Shown: positions 19,590 through 30,204, counted from the first letter of the stretch. The stretch: 64,000 bases of DNA from Tetrapisispora phaffii CBS 4417 (GCF_000236905.1 NC_016529.1:649393-713392); one strand, 5' to 3'. Numbers and translations are program-made. The notes: generated by a model from the letters alone, not told the origin.

Positions 19590-21146
19590 TTACTTATTGA
19601 CCCAACCGGTGGAGCTCATTTGAGACAATCTACTCAGAGCTCTAGCAAAAGCAAACTTTTCTTCATCTAATGCAAATATTTGGGAGCTTTTGGCAACTTC
19701 TTTTGAGAAACCATGTTCTGATGCGAATTTTAATGAATTTATTTCGTCTAAATCATTGTTTTCGACTGAACGTTCTTCTTTTGGTTTTAATTCGTAATCG
19801 TTTAAAATATCATTTGGTTGTACGAATAATGACGGGAATTGGGCAGCGCTCGTTGTGGCTAGTTTACCACCTTCATCGTATACAGCGTCGAGAAATATGA
19901 TGAACCTTCTGATTTCATCACGGACAAATATCGATAGGTACGGTATATCAGTCACTATGAATGCCTTGTAAGTATGGGCAAGTGTTAGGTAATCACCAGC
20001 CGATAGTGGTGCTCCACATAATTGTTTAAAAGTGAACTGGGCAACTCTGTTGACGGTTCCCTTTGGGATGATGATTTCTCTCCCCCATGTAGTTAATTTA
20101 CGATTATGCACGATTTCAGGTCTCACTTCTGTTTCTAGTGTTTCGTGTTCATCATGATGATCTTGTGCAAAATATTTGTACCATGCATTGACATGACTTT
20201 CTCTTTGAAGCAAACATTCTGGTGAACGATATTTCAAACCAGGATGAGGGAAATAATAAACAGATGACATAGGTCTTGGGATTTTTCTGTAATCGGTCGG
20301 CGAATTTAAGAAAATGACCTCTGTCTTTTTTTTAATCAACTCTATACAAGGGAGGAAACTTTCTCTTTGAACACCATTTATATACAAGTCATCTGGAACT
20401 CTATTTGAAGTGGTGAATAAAATGACACCATACTCGTTTGACAACAACAACGTCAACAGTCTTCTTAACAGCATTGCATCGGCTACATCAGTAACTTGAA
20501 ACTCATCGAAACATAACACTCTATCCTCTTGAGCAATTTCGGCTGCTAAAAAGGGAATTGGATCGATATCTATACCTTTTTCCGCACCCAGGACATCCAA
20601 ATTCAATTCTTTTACTATCTCATGCGATCTCTTATGCACATGCTGCATGAATTGATGGAAATGCATTCTCTTTTTTGATAATTGGGCTGGAACACAACTG
20701 TAAAATAAATCCATCAGCATAGTCTTTCCACACCCAACATCACCATAAAGATAAATGCCATTAGGAATATCTTCATGCGATTCGAATTTAAAATTCTTTT
20801 TAAAGTTAAATCGCTTGCTTAGCTTGGCTTTCCAGCCAATTTGATCCAGAACCGATGGTTTTTCCACAGGCTTTGGGTTGTATGCCACTAATTTTTGATG
20901 TAAAGAACCCAAAGAACGTAGTATTGTTCTTTGGTATGGATCATCGTTCAATTTATTCAACTTAATTAGTCTCTGATACTCTTCCAAAGGAGATCTGACT
21001 TGCACAGCAGGAATTTGTGGAGTCTGTGTTGTTGTTAATGGTAACAATGAGAAGGTACATCTAGAAATCCGGGGCGGCGCACACGCCAGCCTTTTAGATA
21101 GCCTACGTGTAACATATAAACGTAAATTAACAGAATTCATAGACAT
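19590..21146 (-). CDS. AFG1: mitochondrial AFG1-family AAA ATPase
   Basis: A mitochondrial inner-membrane protein that helps degrade misfolded cytochrome oxidase subunits (human LACE1/AFG1L family). 518 residues against 509 in S. cerevisiae. The N-terminus is rich in Arg, Ser and Leu and fits a presequence. Walker A is GDVGCGKT (residues 135-142) and Walker B is LCFDEF (211-216), followed by QVTDVADAM and the sensor [11 protein letters not shown]. The chosen ATG is the first in frame; a second Met at residue 3 is equally possible. Confidence 0.95.
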   Translation of the reverse strand: MSMNSVNLRLYVTRRLSKRLACAPPRISRCTFSLLPLTTTQTPQIPAVQVRSPLEEYQRLIKLNKLNDDPYQRTILRSLGSLHQKLVAYNPKPVEKPSVLDQIGWKAKLSKRFNFKKNFKFESHEDIPNGIYLYGDVGCGKTMLMDLFYSCVPAQLSKKRMHFHQFMQHVHKRSHEIVKELNLDVLGAEKGIDIDPIPFLAAEIAQEDRVLCFDEFQVTDVADAMLLRRLLTLLLSNEYGVILFTTSNRVPDDLYINGVQRESFLPCIELIKKKTEVIFLNSPTDYRKIPRPMSSVYYFPHPGLKYRSPECLLQRESHVNAWYKYFAQDHHDEHETLETEVRPEIVHNRKLTTWGREIIIPKGTVNRVAQFTFKQLCGAPLSAGDYLTLAHTYKAFIVTDIPYLSIFVRDEIRRFIIFLDAVYDEGGKLATTSAAQFPSLFVQPNDILNDYELKPKEERSVENNDLDEINSLKFASEHGFSKEVAKSSQIFALDEEKFAFARALSRLSQMSSTGWVNK

Positions 21147-22684
21147 GGTTCTGTACTCTCATAAACCCATTGTAAGTATATATGTATATATATATCGAAA
21201 ATAGACAGGCTAAATTTTACAGTAATTCCAACAGCTTACGGCTCAACAAAGTCTTCTTGATCGTTAGTCTGCTGTTAACGAACCCTTCAAGTCCGAGCAC
21301 CTTCCTAAAAGCGATGTCTATATATATATGCATGTATATACTTATACTTGATTATTTGTTTACGCTGCTCATCAGGAGGATTGAAGGACCATGACCATGG
21401 TCATGAGCATAGGGTCCTGGTCCGAGTAGGTTTCTCCAAAACGAATGACTGTTACCACCAATCACCACTTTTTAAATTTGTTCTTGCGGGATATCTTGGA
21501 ACAGATCGGACCAATGTCGGTGTTATTCACAAGAGCAATTGATTGACTGACTGACTGTTGCTTGGAAGATCTTCAAATTCAGGGTGTGTGCGTTCCATTA
21601 AGCAGGTCTGTATTTTTGCCATGTGAGGGCTGTTCGAGTAGCTTTCGAGGTCTTGCAGGTGTGTCTGATGTTTTTCAGGTGCGCAAGGTGTTGGGGGAAC
21701 GAAGATGACTGAATTTTGCACTAAGGGTTGGACGGTAGTGCAACTCTACGTCGCTGGCGTCGTGGTCTGCATGTCCCACCGACACATCATCGATGCAACA
21801 TAGGCCGTATTTACTTGTGCATGCAGAGCGATATAGTGAGGATCTTGTGCTTGCAAATGCGTATGGTGTGCAAATGGAGTTATCTGTCACATGACTCGGA
21901 CTTCCAAGTGACTGTCCCCACCCAGACATCCGCGCCGGTCGGCCGGGAAAATGTTACAACAAGAAAAACCGGGCGTCGCAAAGAAGATTCCTTCTGGGGG
22001 CCCGGGCGGGCCCAGGCTCGGCCCCCACGCACAGGAAAATTTAAAAGTTTCATGCGATGAGCTACAGACGAACACAATTTCCCCCAGTGGTTTGATTCAC
22101 CATGAACAAAGCTCATCTAATTGTAATTAACGAATTCAACCTGTTCACGGATCTGTATCTGTGATGTTCGTTTTGGTTGGCAGCGGATTGGGGATGATGC
22201 ACTTATGGGAGTCCGCTGCATGCACAAAGTGCTGGCTCACAAGATCGGGCACTAGGATCGCATACACTTGTATCACCACCACCTATAGCTCTAAGTTGCA
22301 TCCACTGTGTCTGCAGTTCAATTGTGATTATACTCACTTGGCGTAAAGCTTCAATGTAACAACTTCTTAGCACTGCTTTGGCCAATTTGTTCATTTACAT
22401 CAAATTATTAAATTTTTAGCTTTTTTCATGAATTTATTTTTTTCAACAATTAGTTACTACTATCTTGTTAGATGGCAAGAACCAATTTTCACTATCACAA
22501 GGTAATGAATGAATGAATGAATGAAATACTCTTTTTACATATATACGGTGGTAGAGCATTAAGTAGTTATATATATAAATGTATATTTATGCTAGTTTTA
22601 TTGGGATTAGTTATTGGTTGCAGTTAGAGATTTTTACTTTGGTTCTGTTTTTTAAGCACCCCGAAGACAATATTATTATAAAAG
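21147..22684. other. 1.5-kb AFG1-RPL12 divergent region with GC-rich core
   Basis: A GC-rich core of about 0.75 kb (about 21360-22110) lies between AT-rich flanks. It includes a 16-bp perfect palindrome at 21390-21405 and a GGGCCC...GGGCCC inverted repeat at 21998-22013. Short open frames occur on both strands but overlap and show no recognisable protein. MAK10, which lies here in S. cerevisiae, is absent. I could not match any known yeast structural RNA. Five AATG units sit at 22504-22523. Confidence 0.55.
21919..21931 (+). promoter_or_regulatory. Rap1-type site upstream of RPL12
   Basis: CACCCAGACATCC is close to the Rap1 consensus (CACCCRYACAY) and lies in the GC-rich part of the RPL12 upstream region. 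Ribosomal-protein gene promoters in Saccharomyces use Rap1 with Fhl1/Ifh1. The distance to the ATG, about 755 bp, is greater than usual, so its role is uncertain. Confidence 0.4.
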
Positions 22685-23182
22685 ATGCCTCCAAAGTTTG
22701 ACCCAAGTGAAGTTAAATACTTATACTTAAGAGCTGTCGGTGGTGAAGTCGGTGCTTCTGCCGCTTTAGCCCCAAAGATCGGTCCATTAGGTCTATCCCC
22801 AAAGAAGGTTGGTGAAGATATCGCCAAGGCCACCAAGGACTTCAAAGGTATCAAGGTCACTGTCCAATTGAAGATTCAAAACAGACAAGCCACCGCTTCT
22901 GTCGTTCCATCTGCTTCCTCTTTGGTCATCACCGCTCTAAAGGAACCACCAAGAGACAGAAAGAAGGAAAAGAACGTCAAGCACTCTGGTAACTTACAAT
23001 TAGATGACATCATCGAAGTTGCTAGACAAATGAGAGAAAAATCTTTCGGTAAGAACTTAGCTTCTGTTACCAAGGAAATCTTAGGTACTGCTCAATCTGT
23101 TGGTTGTCGTGTTGACTACAAAAACCCACATGACATTATTGAAGCCATCACTGCTGGTGAAATTGAAATTCCAGAAAACTAA
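22685..23182 (+). CDS. RPL12A: 60S ribosomal protein uL11 (L12)
   Basis: 165 residues, the exact family length, and near-identical to yeast Rpl12 throughout ([39 protein letters not shown]). uL11 forms the base of the stalk at the GTPase-associated centre. Codon use is strongly biased to the preferred yeast codons (GGT, GCT, AAG, TCC), unlike its neighbours and as expected for a highly expressed gene. No intron. RPL12A (YEL054C) and RPL12B (YDR418W) are WGD twins, so the letter is arbitrary here; adjacency to AFG1 suggests the A position. Confidence 0.96.
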   Translation: MPPKFDPSEVKYLYLRAVGGEVGASAALAPKIGPLGLSPKKVGEDIAKATKDFKGIKVTVQLKIQNRQATASVVPSASSLVITALKEPPRDRKKEKNVKHSGNLQLDDIIEVARQMREKSFGKNLASVTKEILGTAQSVGCRVDYKNPHDIIEAITAGEIEIPEN

Positions 23183-24145
23183 GGGTTTAGAAATTAATAA
23201 TGAAAATTTAATATCCTTTATTTCTATATTTCATGTTTACAATTTCATTCAACATTTTCTGTATTTTCTAGTCTAGGTTTTTATTTGAAAAAAGAACTAT
23301 AATGTATTTTTTCGTTATCATTTAACAATTCTATTTTGCTGTTTTCCTGTATTCGTAAGATCGTAACAGATTTGAAACATTGATTGATGATTCCATTTAC
23401 CCACAGCTAATAAGGTTATTTTACAAAAGAGTCGAGCCAATCTGTTGCTGAAACAGTATTTGGAAATGTTGATTTTTTTTTCATTTTTGAATTCTACTAA
23501 CAATATTATGATATCGAACAGTTTCATGGTTAGAAACCGCTATTACTATCAATAACTTTCGATATCCTTATCTTCTTGTGAATGAGAATATATTTTATAT
23601 TTTCTTTTAGTCGTTTGAATACACTCTGGGGTCAAGTTTTTTCTCTGTACTAGGTTCCAATTTAAATTTCAAACAAGATCAATTGACAACTTACTCACCA
23701 AGATACGCCGGTTATGTTTCTATATATGGTGAAGTTAACTTCGAGTTAAATTCATTTGGCTATATTGGTCCATTTTCAGTGTCATACATATTTTGTAAAT
23801 ATTTACCTTGTTCATGTAGTAATCTGAAATGATGATTGCAACTCTTGTTAATTGATTTAGAGAGGACTCTGGATTAATAAACAGAATTGACAATTATACC
23901 GCAGATTCTCTAAAAGCTGAATTTCCTCATTAAACGTCCTGTAACAAATATTATTTGTTGAACTTAACTATTTAGTAATTGGTTCGTTTACTCCACTTTT
24001 CAGGAATTGCAGGGAGAGGAGTAAAGACGTCAATAATATTTCTAAAGCAAAACATTAAAATAAAGAATTACATCAAAAGTTTCTGAATTATTTTACAGAT
24101 ATGAACTTCTTAAACAAAATAGTTTCAAAATAGTCAATTTTTAAA
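23183..24145. other. 0.96-kb RPL12-tRNA-Ser spacer, no gene recognised
   Basis: AT-rich spacer after RPL12. No open frame of interest. It may contain further decayed retroelement sequence to the left of the recognisable LTR end at 24146, but similarity is too weak to call by eye. Confidence 0.45.
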
Positions 24146-24225
24146 CAGTTAGAATGATCATTTGTTTCCGAACTCAAAGGTCATCAACACGAATTTCTGT
24201 CACATACACTACAATAATTCTGACA
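24146..24225 (-). mobile_element. decayed 5' end of a Ty1/copia-like LTR
   Basis: Reverse-complement match to the first 80 bp or so of the solo LTR at 24588-24993. The terminal 31 bases, from TTCTGTCACATACACTACAA onward to TGACA, are identical to the 5' end of that LTR, and similarity continues with substitutions leftward to about 24146 (GAACTCAAAG against GGACTCAAAG), then fades. It ends 72 bp upstream of the tRNA-Ser, a typical Ty1-type target position. Confidence 0.75.
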
Positions 24226-24297
24226 ACTAAATATAAATTTTTTTATCTTTCATTATAGTAGACTAACAGCACTTTGCATCACTTTCATAATTCTTCT

Positions 24298-24379
24298 GGC
24301 AACTTGGCCGAGTGGTTAAGGCGAAAGATTAGAAATCTTTTGGGCTCTGCCCGCGCAGGTTCAAATCCTGCAGTTGTCG
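24298..24379 (+). tRNA. tS(AGA): tRNA-Ser (anticodon AGA)
   Basis: An 82-nt class II tRNA with the long variable arm of serine tRNAs. It differs from the S. cerevisiae tRNA-Ser(AGA) at only a few positions as I recall it. Box A (TGGCCGAGTGG) and box B (GGTTCAAATCC) are intact, the anticodon loop reads ATTAGAAAT, and the acceptor stem GGCAACT pairs with AGTTGTC. A T-run at 24382-24392 serves as Pol III terminator. No intron. Confidence 0.98.
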
Positions 24380-24587
24380 AATTTTCTTTTTTCTCATTTT
24401 TTTGACTTCTTACATGTTTCGATGCTTGCAGACCGTTACGCTTCCACCATCAACATAATACAGTCAAATATTCCTCCAGTAACCTTAGTTTAACCTAGGC
24501 AATCAACAATGGCTAGCTAGTCATATAATACCTCATGCCGTTCCAGATATTGGTCACTTTCATTTCGTGAAGACTGTCGACCCACTG

Positions 24588-24993
24588 TGTCAGAATTATT
24601 GTAGTGTATGTGACAGAACTAAGTGTTTATGACACTTTGAGTCCAGAACTAATAGATCACTTACTAATGGAAAGAAGGTCTAGAACAATCTTCCAAGTGG
24701 TAGGTGAAAATTTCTCACTACAATGTAAATGGCTACGCGATAAACACAGATGTACAATACAGCACTAAAGATCTTAGGAGGATGAATGAACATGTGTACG
24801 TGTTCATTCAACTGTCAGTTCAACTCATATATAAGGAGGGCTTCTAACTCTATATAGAATAGTTTAAATACACTAATAAAGGACTAATCGATTATTTAAC
24901 TATAAAGAAGATGGACTATACTAGAGCAACTGAAGTGGCTAATGACACTAACTTAGATGTTGGAACTAACCAACATAAGCTTGTTTCTCCACA
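24588..24993 (+). mobile_element. solo LTR of a Ty1/copia-like retrotransposon with perfect TSD
   Basis: A 406-bp element with TGTCAG...CCACA ends (TG...CA) flanked by CACTG at 24583-24587 and 24994-24998, an exact 5-bp target-site duplication. A second copy lies at 46896-47299 on the other strand. A TATA-like string (CATATATAAG) lies about 240 bp from the 5' end. Near the 3' end an ATG at 24911 opens a frame that runs off the LTR end, as the gag (TYA) start does in Ty1. The internal region is gone, consistent with LTR-LTR recombination. Confidence 0.92.
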
Positions 24994-24998
24994 CACTG

Positions 24999-25465
24999 GA
25001 CCAGTGAGTGTATCATTTCGTCATGTATACTGGTATTGAAATAAAAACGTGGGACGCTAACCTAATAAAGAGGACTTTAATCACACACAAGTGACAGTGT
25101 ATCACCAACACAGACGTCTGAACCGTTTTGCACCGTTCGTGCTTGTGCATCGAGAAGCACGTGACTAGAACGCGTATCTTTCAAAAACATCGTTACACAC
25201 GAAAGCCGACGACATGGAATTTGACGTTTCAATTAGTTATCAATGAATATATAAAGGCAAGACACTTCAATAGGCGATAGAATAAATGACTAATTAATAT
25301 CAATTATGATGCTAGAGGGCCAAGTCAATATAATTGGTGTTCCTTATCTGTTAAGTTTTTGATATCATTAATTTTTTTCTCAATTTACTTGGAGAAAATA
25401 GTTTGGGTCAAAACGGAACTGTGAATTATAAGAAATAAATAAGATTAAAAAGTACGTTTCCAACA
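24999..25465. promoter_or_regulatory. YIP1 upstream region with CACGTG site
   Basis: The 467 bp between the solo LTR and YIP1 contain AGCACGTGAC (CACGTG at 25158-25163), an E-box for Cbf1/Tye7/Pho4-type factors, 303 bp upstream of the ATG, and a TATATAAAG string near 25249. I see no gene. The composition with direct TATA context also resembles an LTR, but I found no terminal repeats. Confidence 0.4.
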
Positions 25466-26260
25466 ATGTCTTACATTTACCAAAATAACGCCAATAGCAA
25501 CAATTTTAATAATCAAAACACTCAATATAACAATGCTCAAGGTAATCGATACCAGAGCCAGAGCCAGAATTACCAAATTCCTAATCAGTTTGAGTCCCTA
25601 CAAGGTTCCATGTCATTTGCTAACCCTCAAGATGGTAATAACGGTTCTGGTTTAGGGCTTCAGGCTGACCCTCTACCTTTAGGTTTATTGCAAGCTTTGT
25701 CTACAAGGGGCTATCCACACGAGCCACCATTATTAGAAGAATTAGGTATCAATTTCGATCACATCGTTACCAAGACTAAGCTAGTTCTAATACCAGTGAA
25801 ATCTTCTAATTCCATATCACAAGAAATTTTAAACGATTCGGATTTATCTGGTCCTTTGATCTTTTTCTTATTGTTTGGTTTATTCTTACTTTTAGCCGGT
25901 AAAGTACATTTTGGTTACATTTATGGGGTAGCTCTATTTGGTTCAACCTCATTGCATTTGTTGTCAAAATTCATGGGTAGCAATGAATCATCTGTGCAAA
26001 CAAAGTTACAATATTTCAATACTGCCTCTATTTTAGGTTATTGTTTCCTGCCTTTATGCTTCCTTTCCGCATTCGGGATCTTCATCTCATTAAATAATAC
26101 CCTTGGTTATACCGCAGCTATAATATTCGTCTTTTGGAGCACATGGTCTTCATCAGGCTTCTTTAATTCCTTGTTACAACTGCATCATGCTAGAGCTTTG
26201 ATCGCATATCCGCTATTCATATTTTACAGTGTTTTTGCAATAATGGCCATCTTCGTGTAA
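25466..26260 (+). CDS. YIP1: Rab-interacting Golgi membrane protein Yip1
   Basis: An essential YIP-family protein of ER-Golgi vesicles that binds Ypt1/Ypt31 and Yif1. 264 residues: an Asn/Gln-rich N-terminal tail (longer than in S. cerevisiae, 248), the conserved cytosolic block GYPHEPPLLEELGINFDHI, then five membrane segments with GKVHFGYIYGVALFG and the terminal FYSVFAIMAIFV almost unchanged. Same strand and order with MSM1 as in S. cerevisiae (YGR172C-YGR171C). Confidence 0.97.
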   Translation: MSYIYQNNANSNNFNNQNTQYNNAQGNRYQSQSQNYQIPNQFESLQGSMSFANPQDGNNGSGLGLQADPLPLGLLQALSTRGYPHEPPLLEELGINFDHIVTKTKLVLIPVKSSNSISQEILNDSDLSGPLIFFLLFGLFLLLAGKVHFGYIYGVALFGSTSLHLLSKFMGSNESSVQTKLQYFNTASILGYCFLPLCFLSAFGIFISLNNTLGYTAAIIFVFWSTWSSSGFFNSLLQLHHARALIAYPLFIFYSVFAIMAIFV

Positions 26261-26522
26261 GCGTAATCATAGAAATATATACATCACATATAAATATTAG
26301 AATTATTTATTACTAAATGCTCTTCTCTGTTCATCAATCAATAGTGAGAAACATCTCTTTAGCATTTTTTGACTATATATGAGTTTGATGCGATATAAGA
26401 AAACATTAAAATTTGGAGAATACAATTAATCTAAAATAGGTATCATAAATAAAATGCAATTGCAATTAAAGGTATATCTATTTGTGATCAAGCTGGGTAG
26501 ATATTTTATGTTTTGATTCATA

Positions 26523-28217
26523 ATGAGATTGAATCGACTCCGAAGATTGTCAACAAGAGTGGCGCATGTCACTTCTCCCATTTACTATCCAAATGCAAAA
26601 CCACATTTAGGTCACCTTTATTCCAATTTACTATGTGATGTTACTCATAAATGGAAAACTTTGAACAAAACTCAGTCACTTTTTACCACAGGTACTGATG
26701 AGCATGGTTTTAAGATCCAAAATGCAAGTGAAAAGAATGGATACAAAGATCCAAAATTGTTTGTAAACACATTATATAAGGAATTCGTTCTATTGAACGA
26801 AAAGGGTAAAATAAATTACACTCGATTTATTAGAACAACTGACGAAGATCATATTGAAAGTGTAAAAAAACTATGGGAATTATGTTGGAATAACGGTTTC
26901 ATTTATAAAGGCGAACATGTTGGATGGTATTCCATATCAGACGAGACTTTCTATCCTGAGTCCAAAGTTATAAAAGATCCAAAATCACCAGACAAATATA
27001 TTAATACAGAATCTTATAATGAAGTTTCCTATCATTCTGAAATCAATTATTTTTTTAAATTAACTGCGTTTAGAGAGAGATTAATCGAATACATCAATAA
27101 TAATCCAGCCTTTATATATCCAGAATCAAAAAAAGATCAGATTTTAAATGAGTTAAAAAATAGTAATAATATACAAGATTTATCTGTTTCAAGACCAGCA
27201 ACAAGGCTACACTGGGGTATAACTGTTCCAAATGATCCTGATCAAAAAATATATGTGTGGTTTGATGCCCTATGCAACTATATAACCTCAATTGGCGGAA
27301 TTGATAAATTGAAGAATGATGAATTAGCAACCGATCTACTCCATCAACCAGCGAATAAGGATTGTACCGTCCATCCTTCAAAAACATGGTGGATTAATAC
27401 AACACATGTTATCGGTAAGGACATAATGAAATTTCATGCCATATATTGGCCAAGTTTTTTGATGGCAGCAGGATTACCTTTAAATAAACAAATTATTATA
27501 CATAGCCACTGGTTATGTAATGGTGTAAAAATGTCAAAAAGTTTAGGAAATGTAGTCGATCCAATAGAGATGATTGATTACTATGGAGCAGATACATTAA
27601 GATGGTTTTTGCTTGAAAATTCACAATTAGAGGAAGATGGCAATTTCCAGGAAGAAAAACTGTATGAGGCAAGGGAGATGTTTGTATCTAAATGGGGTAA
27701 TTTGATAAATAGATGCTGTGGTAAAAAATTCAACATTAGTAGAGCAGTCAGTGACATTACCAGTAAACAAAACCCAGAAAAATATATAAAAGGCCAATTC
27801 CTGAATGATGTAGATATTGTTAGACAAATTGATTCCATATTCGAAAAGCTAAACAAGTTACCACAGATTATGGATGATAAGTTACAAAAGTATGATACTT
27901 CCTCACTATTACGAGAAATTTGGGGGATCTTATTTGATGCTAACACTTTAATGCAGCACTCAGCGCCTTGGAAAATGACACCAACCCAGCAAGATTGCAT
28001 TATATTTATTTGTACAGAGACAACTCGTATTTTGTCTATATTATGCCAACCAATTATCCATTCTTTCTGTAATAAGTTTTTGGATAAATTAGAAATTTCT
28101 AAAGATAGAAGAAGCATAGACTATATTAAATTTGCTTCAGATAAGAGTTATGGTCTGAATTCCAATCTATCTCAAAAAGGCGTACCAATAGAAAGAGTCC
28201 CAAAAAGACAACTATAA
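26523..28217 (+). CDS. MSM1: mitochondrial methionyl-tRNA synthetase
   Basis: Class I synthetase charging mitochondrial tRNA-Met. The HIGH-type signature is PHLGH (residues 27-31) and the KMSKS loop is at 336-340. The start has a short Arg-rich leader (MRLNRLRRLSTR), a plausible matrix-targeting signal. 564 residues, close to yeast Msm1 (575). A WFDALCNY block and the TGTDEHGFKI block match the bacterial-type MetRS core. The stop is 112 bp from that of the convergent POL31. Confidence 0.96.
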   Translation: MRLNRLRRLSTRVAHVTSPIYYPNAKPHLGHLYSNLLCDVTHKWKTLNKTQSLFTTGTDEHGFKIQNASEKNGYKDPKLFVNTLYKEFVLLNEKGKINYTRFIRTTDEDHIESVKKLWELCWNNGFIYKGEHVGWYSISDETFYPESKVIKDPKSPDKYINTESYNEVSYHSEINYFFKLTAFRERLIEYINNNPAFIYPESKKDQILNELKNSNNIQDLSVSRPATRLHWGITVPNDPDQKIYVWFDALCNYITSIGGIDKLKNDELATDLLHQPANKDCTVHPSKTWWINTTHVIGKDIMKFHAIYWPSFLMAAGLPLNKQIIIHSHWLCNGVKMSKSLGNVVDPIEMIDYYGADTLRWFLLENSQLEEDGNFQEEKLYEAREMFVSKWGNLINRCCGKKFNISRAVSDITSKQNPEKYIKGQFLNDVDIVRQIDSIFEKLNKLPQIMDDKLQKYDTSSLLREIWGILFDANTLMQHSAPWKMTPTQQDCIIFICTETTRILSILCQPIIHSFCNKFLDKLEISKDRRSIDYIKFASDKSYGLNSNLSQKGVPIERVPKRQL

Positions 28218-28329
28218 ATGAAATAACAATACTGTAAATATTACTGAACTATAGATAGGAAAGACTAGCAGACTTTCTCAAAATTATTTTTTAATAGAAC
28301 TTTTAATTCATTTTATATTATAAAATGGT

Positions 28330-29736
28330 CTATATTTTTATATCCATTTTTTCTACCATTAATGTTTTTAAATTCAACGTTACCAATGAACTGGATTTGT
28401 TGAATTCTGGTAAACAAATAAGTTTGACCTTTTTGTTATAAAGTTCAATATCCCTAGTACCAAAACGTGGTTGGTTACCAGCTATATATACATGGGGCAT
28501 TTCATTCAAGATAAAAGGATCTTTATCAATAAATGGATAAGCCCATAATGTGTCAGGGATAGTTGGGGCAACATTTTGCCATTTCAATGTGCATTCCATT
28601 AAGTCTAATCTATGTTCAACGGAATTCAATTTGGATTCATTTTCAGATGAGTTGCCTGGAATAACATATCTACAAATATCACTAATATTTTCACCTGAAG
28701 TTGCAAGAATTCGAATGCCGTTGAATTCGTAGATTGACGGATTTGTCGCTAGGTGAAGTAGATCACGACTAATATCAGCAAAATATGGCTTTAACAATTC
28801 GCTAAACAAGATCTTATTGAATGGTCTTTGAGGTAATGCTTTATCACTAGGATCACTAGTACTAGGCATAATAGATATAGGCAGCGATTGTAAAGTATTC
28901 CCTAGAAAATTACCGAAGGTGATCAATGATTCCATGGTTTTTTGACTATTACTATTATTTTTAGAAGGATCTATCGATCCACCACATATAAGTAATTTAC
29001 CAATATTTGAGATGCTTTTTTCATTTTGTAATCTACCCATTAACAATTCTTGCAGTAATTGTAGTTTTATTAAGTTTTCAGGATTATTTGTTGATACATT
29101 CAATCCTGACACTAATGCAATATATTTTTCTTCATCTGAAGTTGGTACTTGATATTCCTTTTGTGGAACTTCGCTAGGATAACAGATATCAAGGATTTGA
29201 AAAGTACCGGCCTCTGCTTCCATACCCAACAAACCTACCACTGTTCCCGTAACAAATGGAGTTGATTGTAAGAAATCACCGACCAATAATACCCTACCAC
29301 TTTCATCTTCTAACATAATTTCGTCAGTGCCATCTGGATCAGTGTAGCTTTTAAGCAAATCTGGAGCACCATAAGTGTCGTTAACTACCTCTTCTAAAAC
29401 ATTTGGTTTATATTTCATCTCACAATAAATGGTACCTATGCACCAGCATGGTTGATTGGCCTGTATATCTAATACTTTCTTCTTCTCCACAACAGTTTTA
29501 CCATTTAATTTGAATCCAGCATCCCATTTTTTTAAACATTGATTTCTTGTTCTTTCTTTTAAAACCCTCAGACGAGTTTGATAAAACTTATAATACTGAC
29601 CACATGAATCATAATCTTTTAGATCTACTGAGAAATGCTCGTCGAATTTATAATCTTGCTCAATTGAGGCTCTCTGTAAAATATTAAATTTTGTATCTAT
29701 ACGATTCTCATTAAACTTTTTCAATAGAGCATCCAT
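28330..29736 (-). CDS. POL31: DNA polymerase delta subunit Pol31 (Hys2)
   Basis: The essential B-subunit of DNA polymerase delta linking Pol3 to Pol32, also shared with Pol zeta. 468 residues against 487 in S. cerevisiae. Family blocks: an OB-fold region (CWCIGTIYCEMKYKPNVLEE, LEDESGRVLLVGDFL) and the inactive calcineurin-like phosphoesterase region (ALVSGLNV, LLICGGSID, ISIMPSTSDPSD, DLLHLATNP). POL31 (YJR006W) sits between MSM1 and PSD2 here although S. cerevisiae has MSM1 next to PSD2, suggesting reciprocal gene loss after the WGD. Confidence 0.95.
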   Translation of the reverse strand: MDALLKKFNENRIDTKFNILQRASIEQDYKFDEHFSVDLKDYDSCGQYYKFYQTRLRVLKERTRNQCLKKWDAGFKLNGKTVVEKKKVLDIQANQPCWCIGTIYCEMKYKPNVLEEVVNDTYGAPDLLKSYTDPDGTDEIMLEDESGRVLLVGDFLQSTPFVTGTVVGLLGMEAEAGTFQILDICYPSEVPQKEYQVPTSDEEKYIALVSGLNVSTNNPENLIKLQLLQELLMGRLQNEKSISNIGKLLICGGSIDPSKNNSNSQKTMESLITFGNFLGNTLQSLPISIMPSTSDPSDKALPQRPFNKILFSELLKPYFADISRDLLHLATNPSIYEFNGIRILATSGENISDICRYVIPGNSSENESKLNSVEHRLDLMECTLKWQNVAPTIPDTLWAYPFIDKDPFILNEMPHVYIAGNQPRFGTRDIELYNKKVKLICLPEFNKSSSLVTLNLKTLMVEKMDIKI

Positions 29737-30204
29737 ACTGTCACTGTCTGTCTTATGATTAATTGTTGGGCTTCAGTTAGATGAAATTATAAATGTTGAA
29801 TTCTATAGTAATTTTAAACACAATTGAATGAAATTATCATTATTAAATTTACTTATAAAGTAAAACTTATTTGATGAAATTATTCGATGGGATAAATTAC
29901 GATTACTATTATATTTGTTTTATTGAAAAATATTGAAACACGTTAAATAAGAAAACGCGATAAATAATATTTAAGATCAAAAAATTGAACCCTCTGAAAA
30001 ATCAAAAAAAATCAGGAATGAACCCAACCAACTTTTAAAAGAATGAGATATGTATTTAGTTAAAACTTCATCCAAGATGATTAATGCTAGTCAATCCCAT
30101 TCTAAATGCATAGTATATAGTTTATTATTTATTGTGTCACAGCTGTTCACGTATATGAAAGATATTGCGACAGTAATGCTGACTAATATTAAGCCAATGT
30201 CTCA
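29737..30204. other. 470-bp POL31-PSD2 spacer
   Basis: Very AT-rich. It holds the POL31 promoter and the PSD2 3' region. An open frame on the + strand starting at 30050 overlaps the PSD2 end and has no recognisable sequence. Nothing else is seen. Confidence 0.5.

Noticed and set aside
21360..22110. SRP RNA, RNase P/MRP RNA, U1 or U2 snRNA or telomerase RNA in the GC-rich AFG1-RPL12 region
   Set aside because: I compared remembered conserved starts and core motifs of these yeast RNAs and saw no match; an unknown RNA remains possible and is listed as a finding.
24160..24185. TTGTTTCCGAAC string resembling the centromere CDEIII core
   Set aside because: It aligns with the decayed LTR, there is no CDEI at the right distance with an AT-rich CDEII between them, and synteny does not match a known centromere region.
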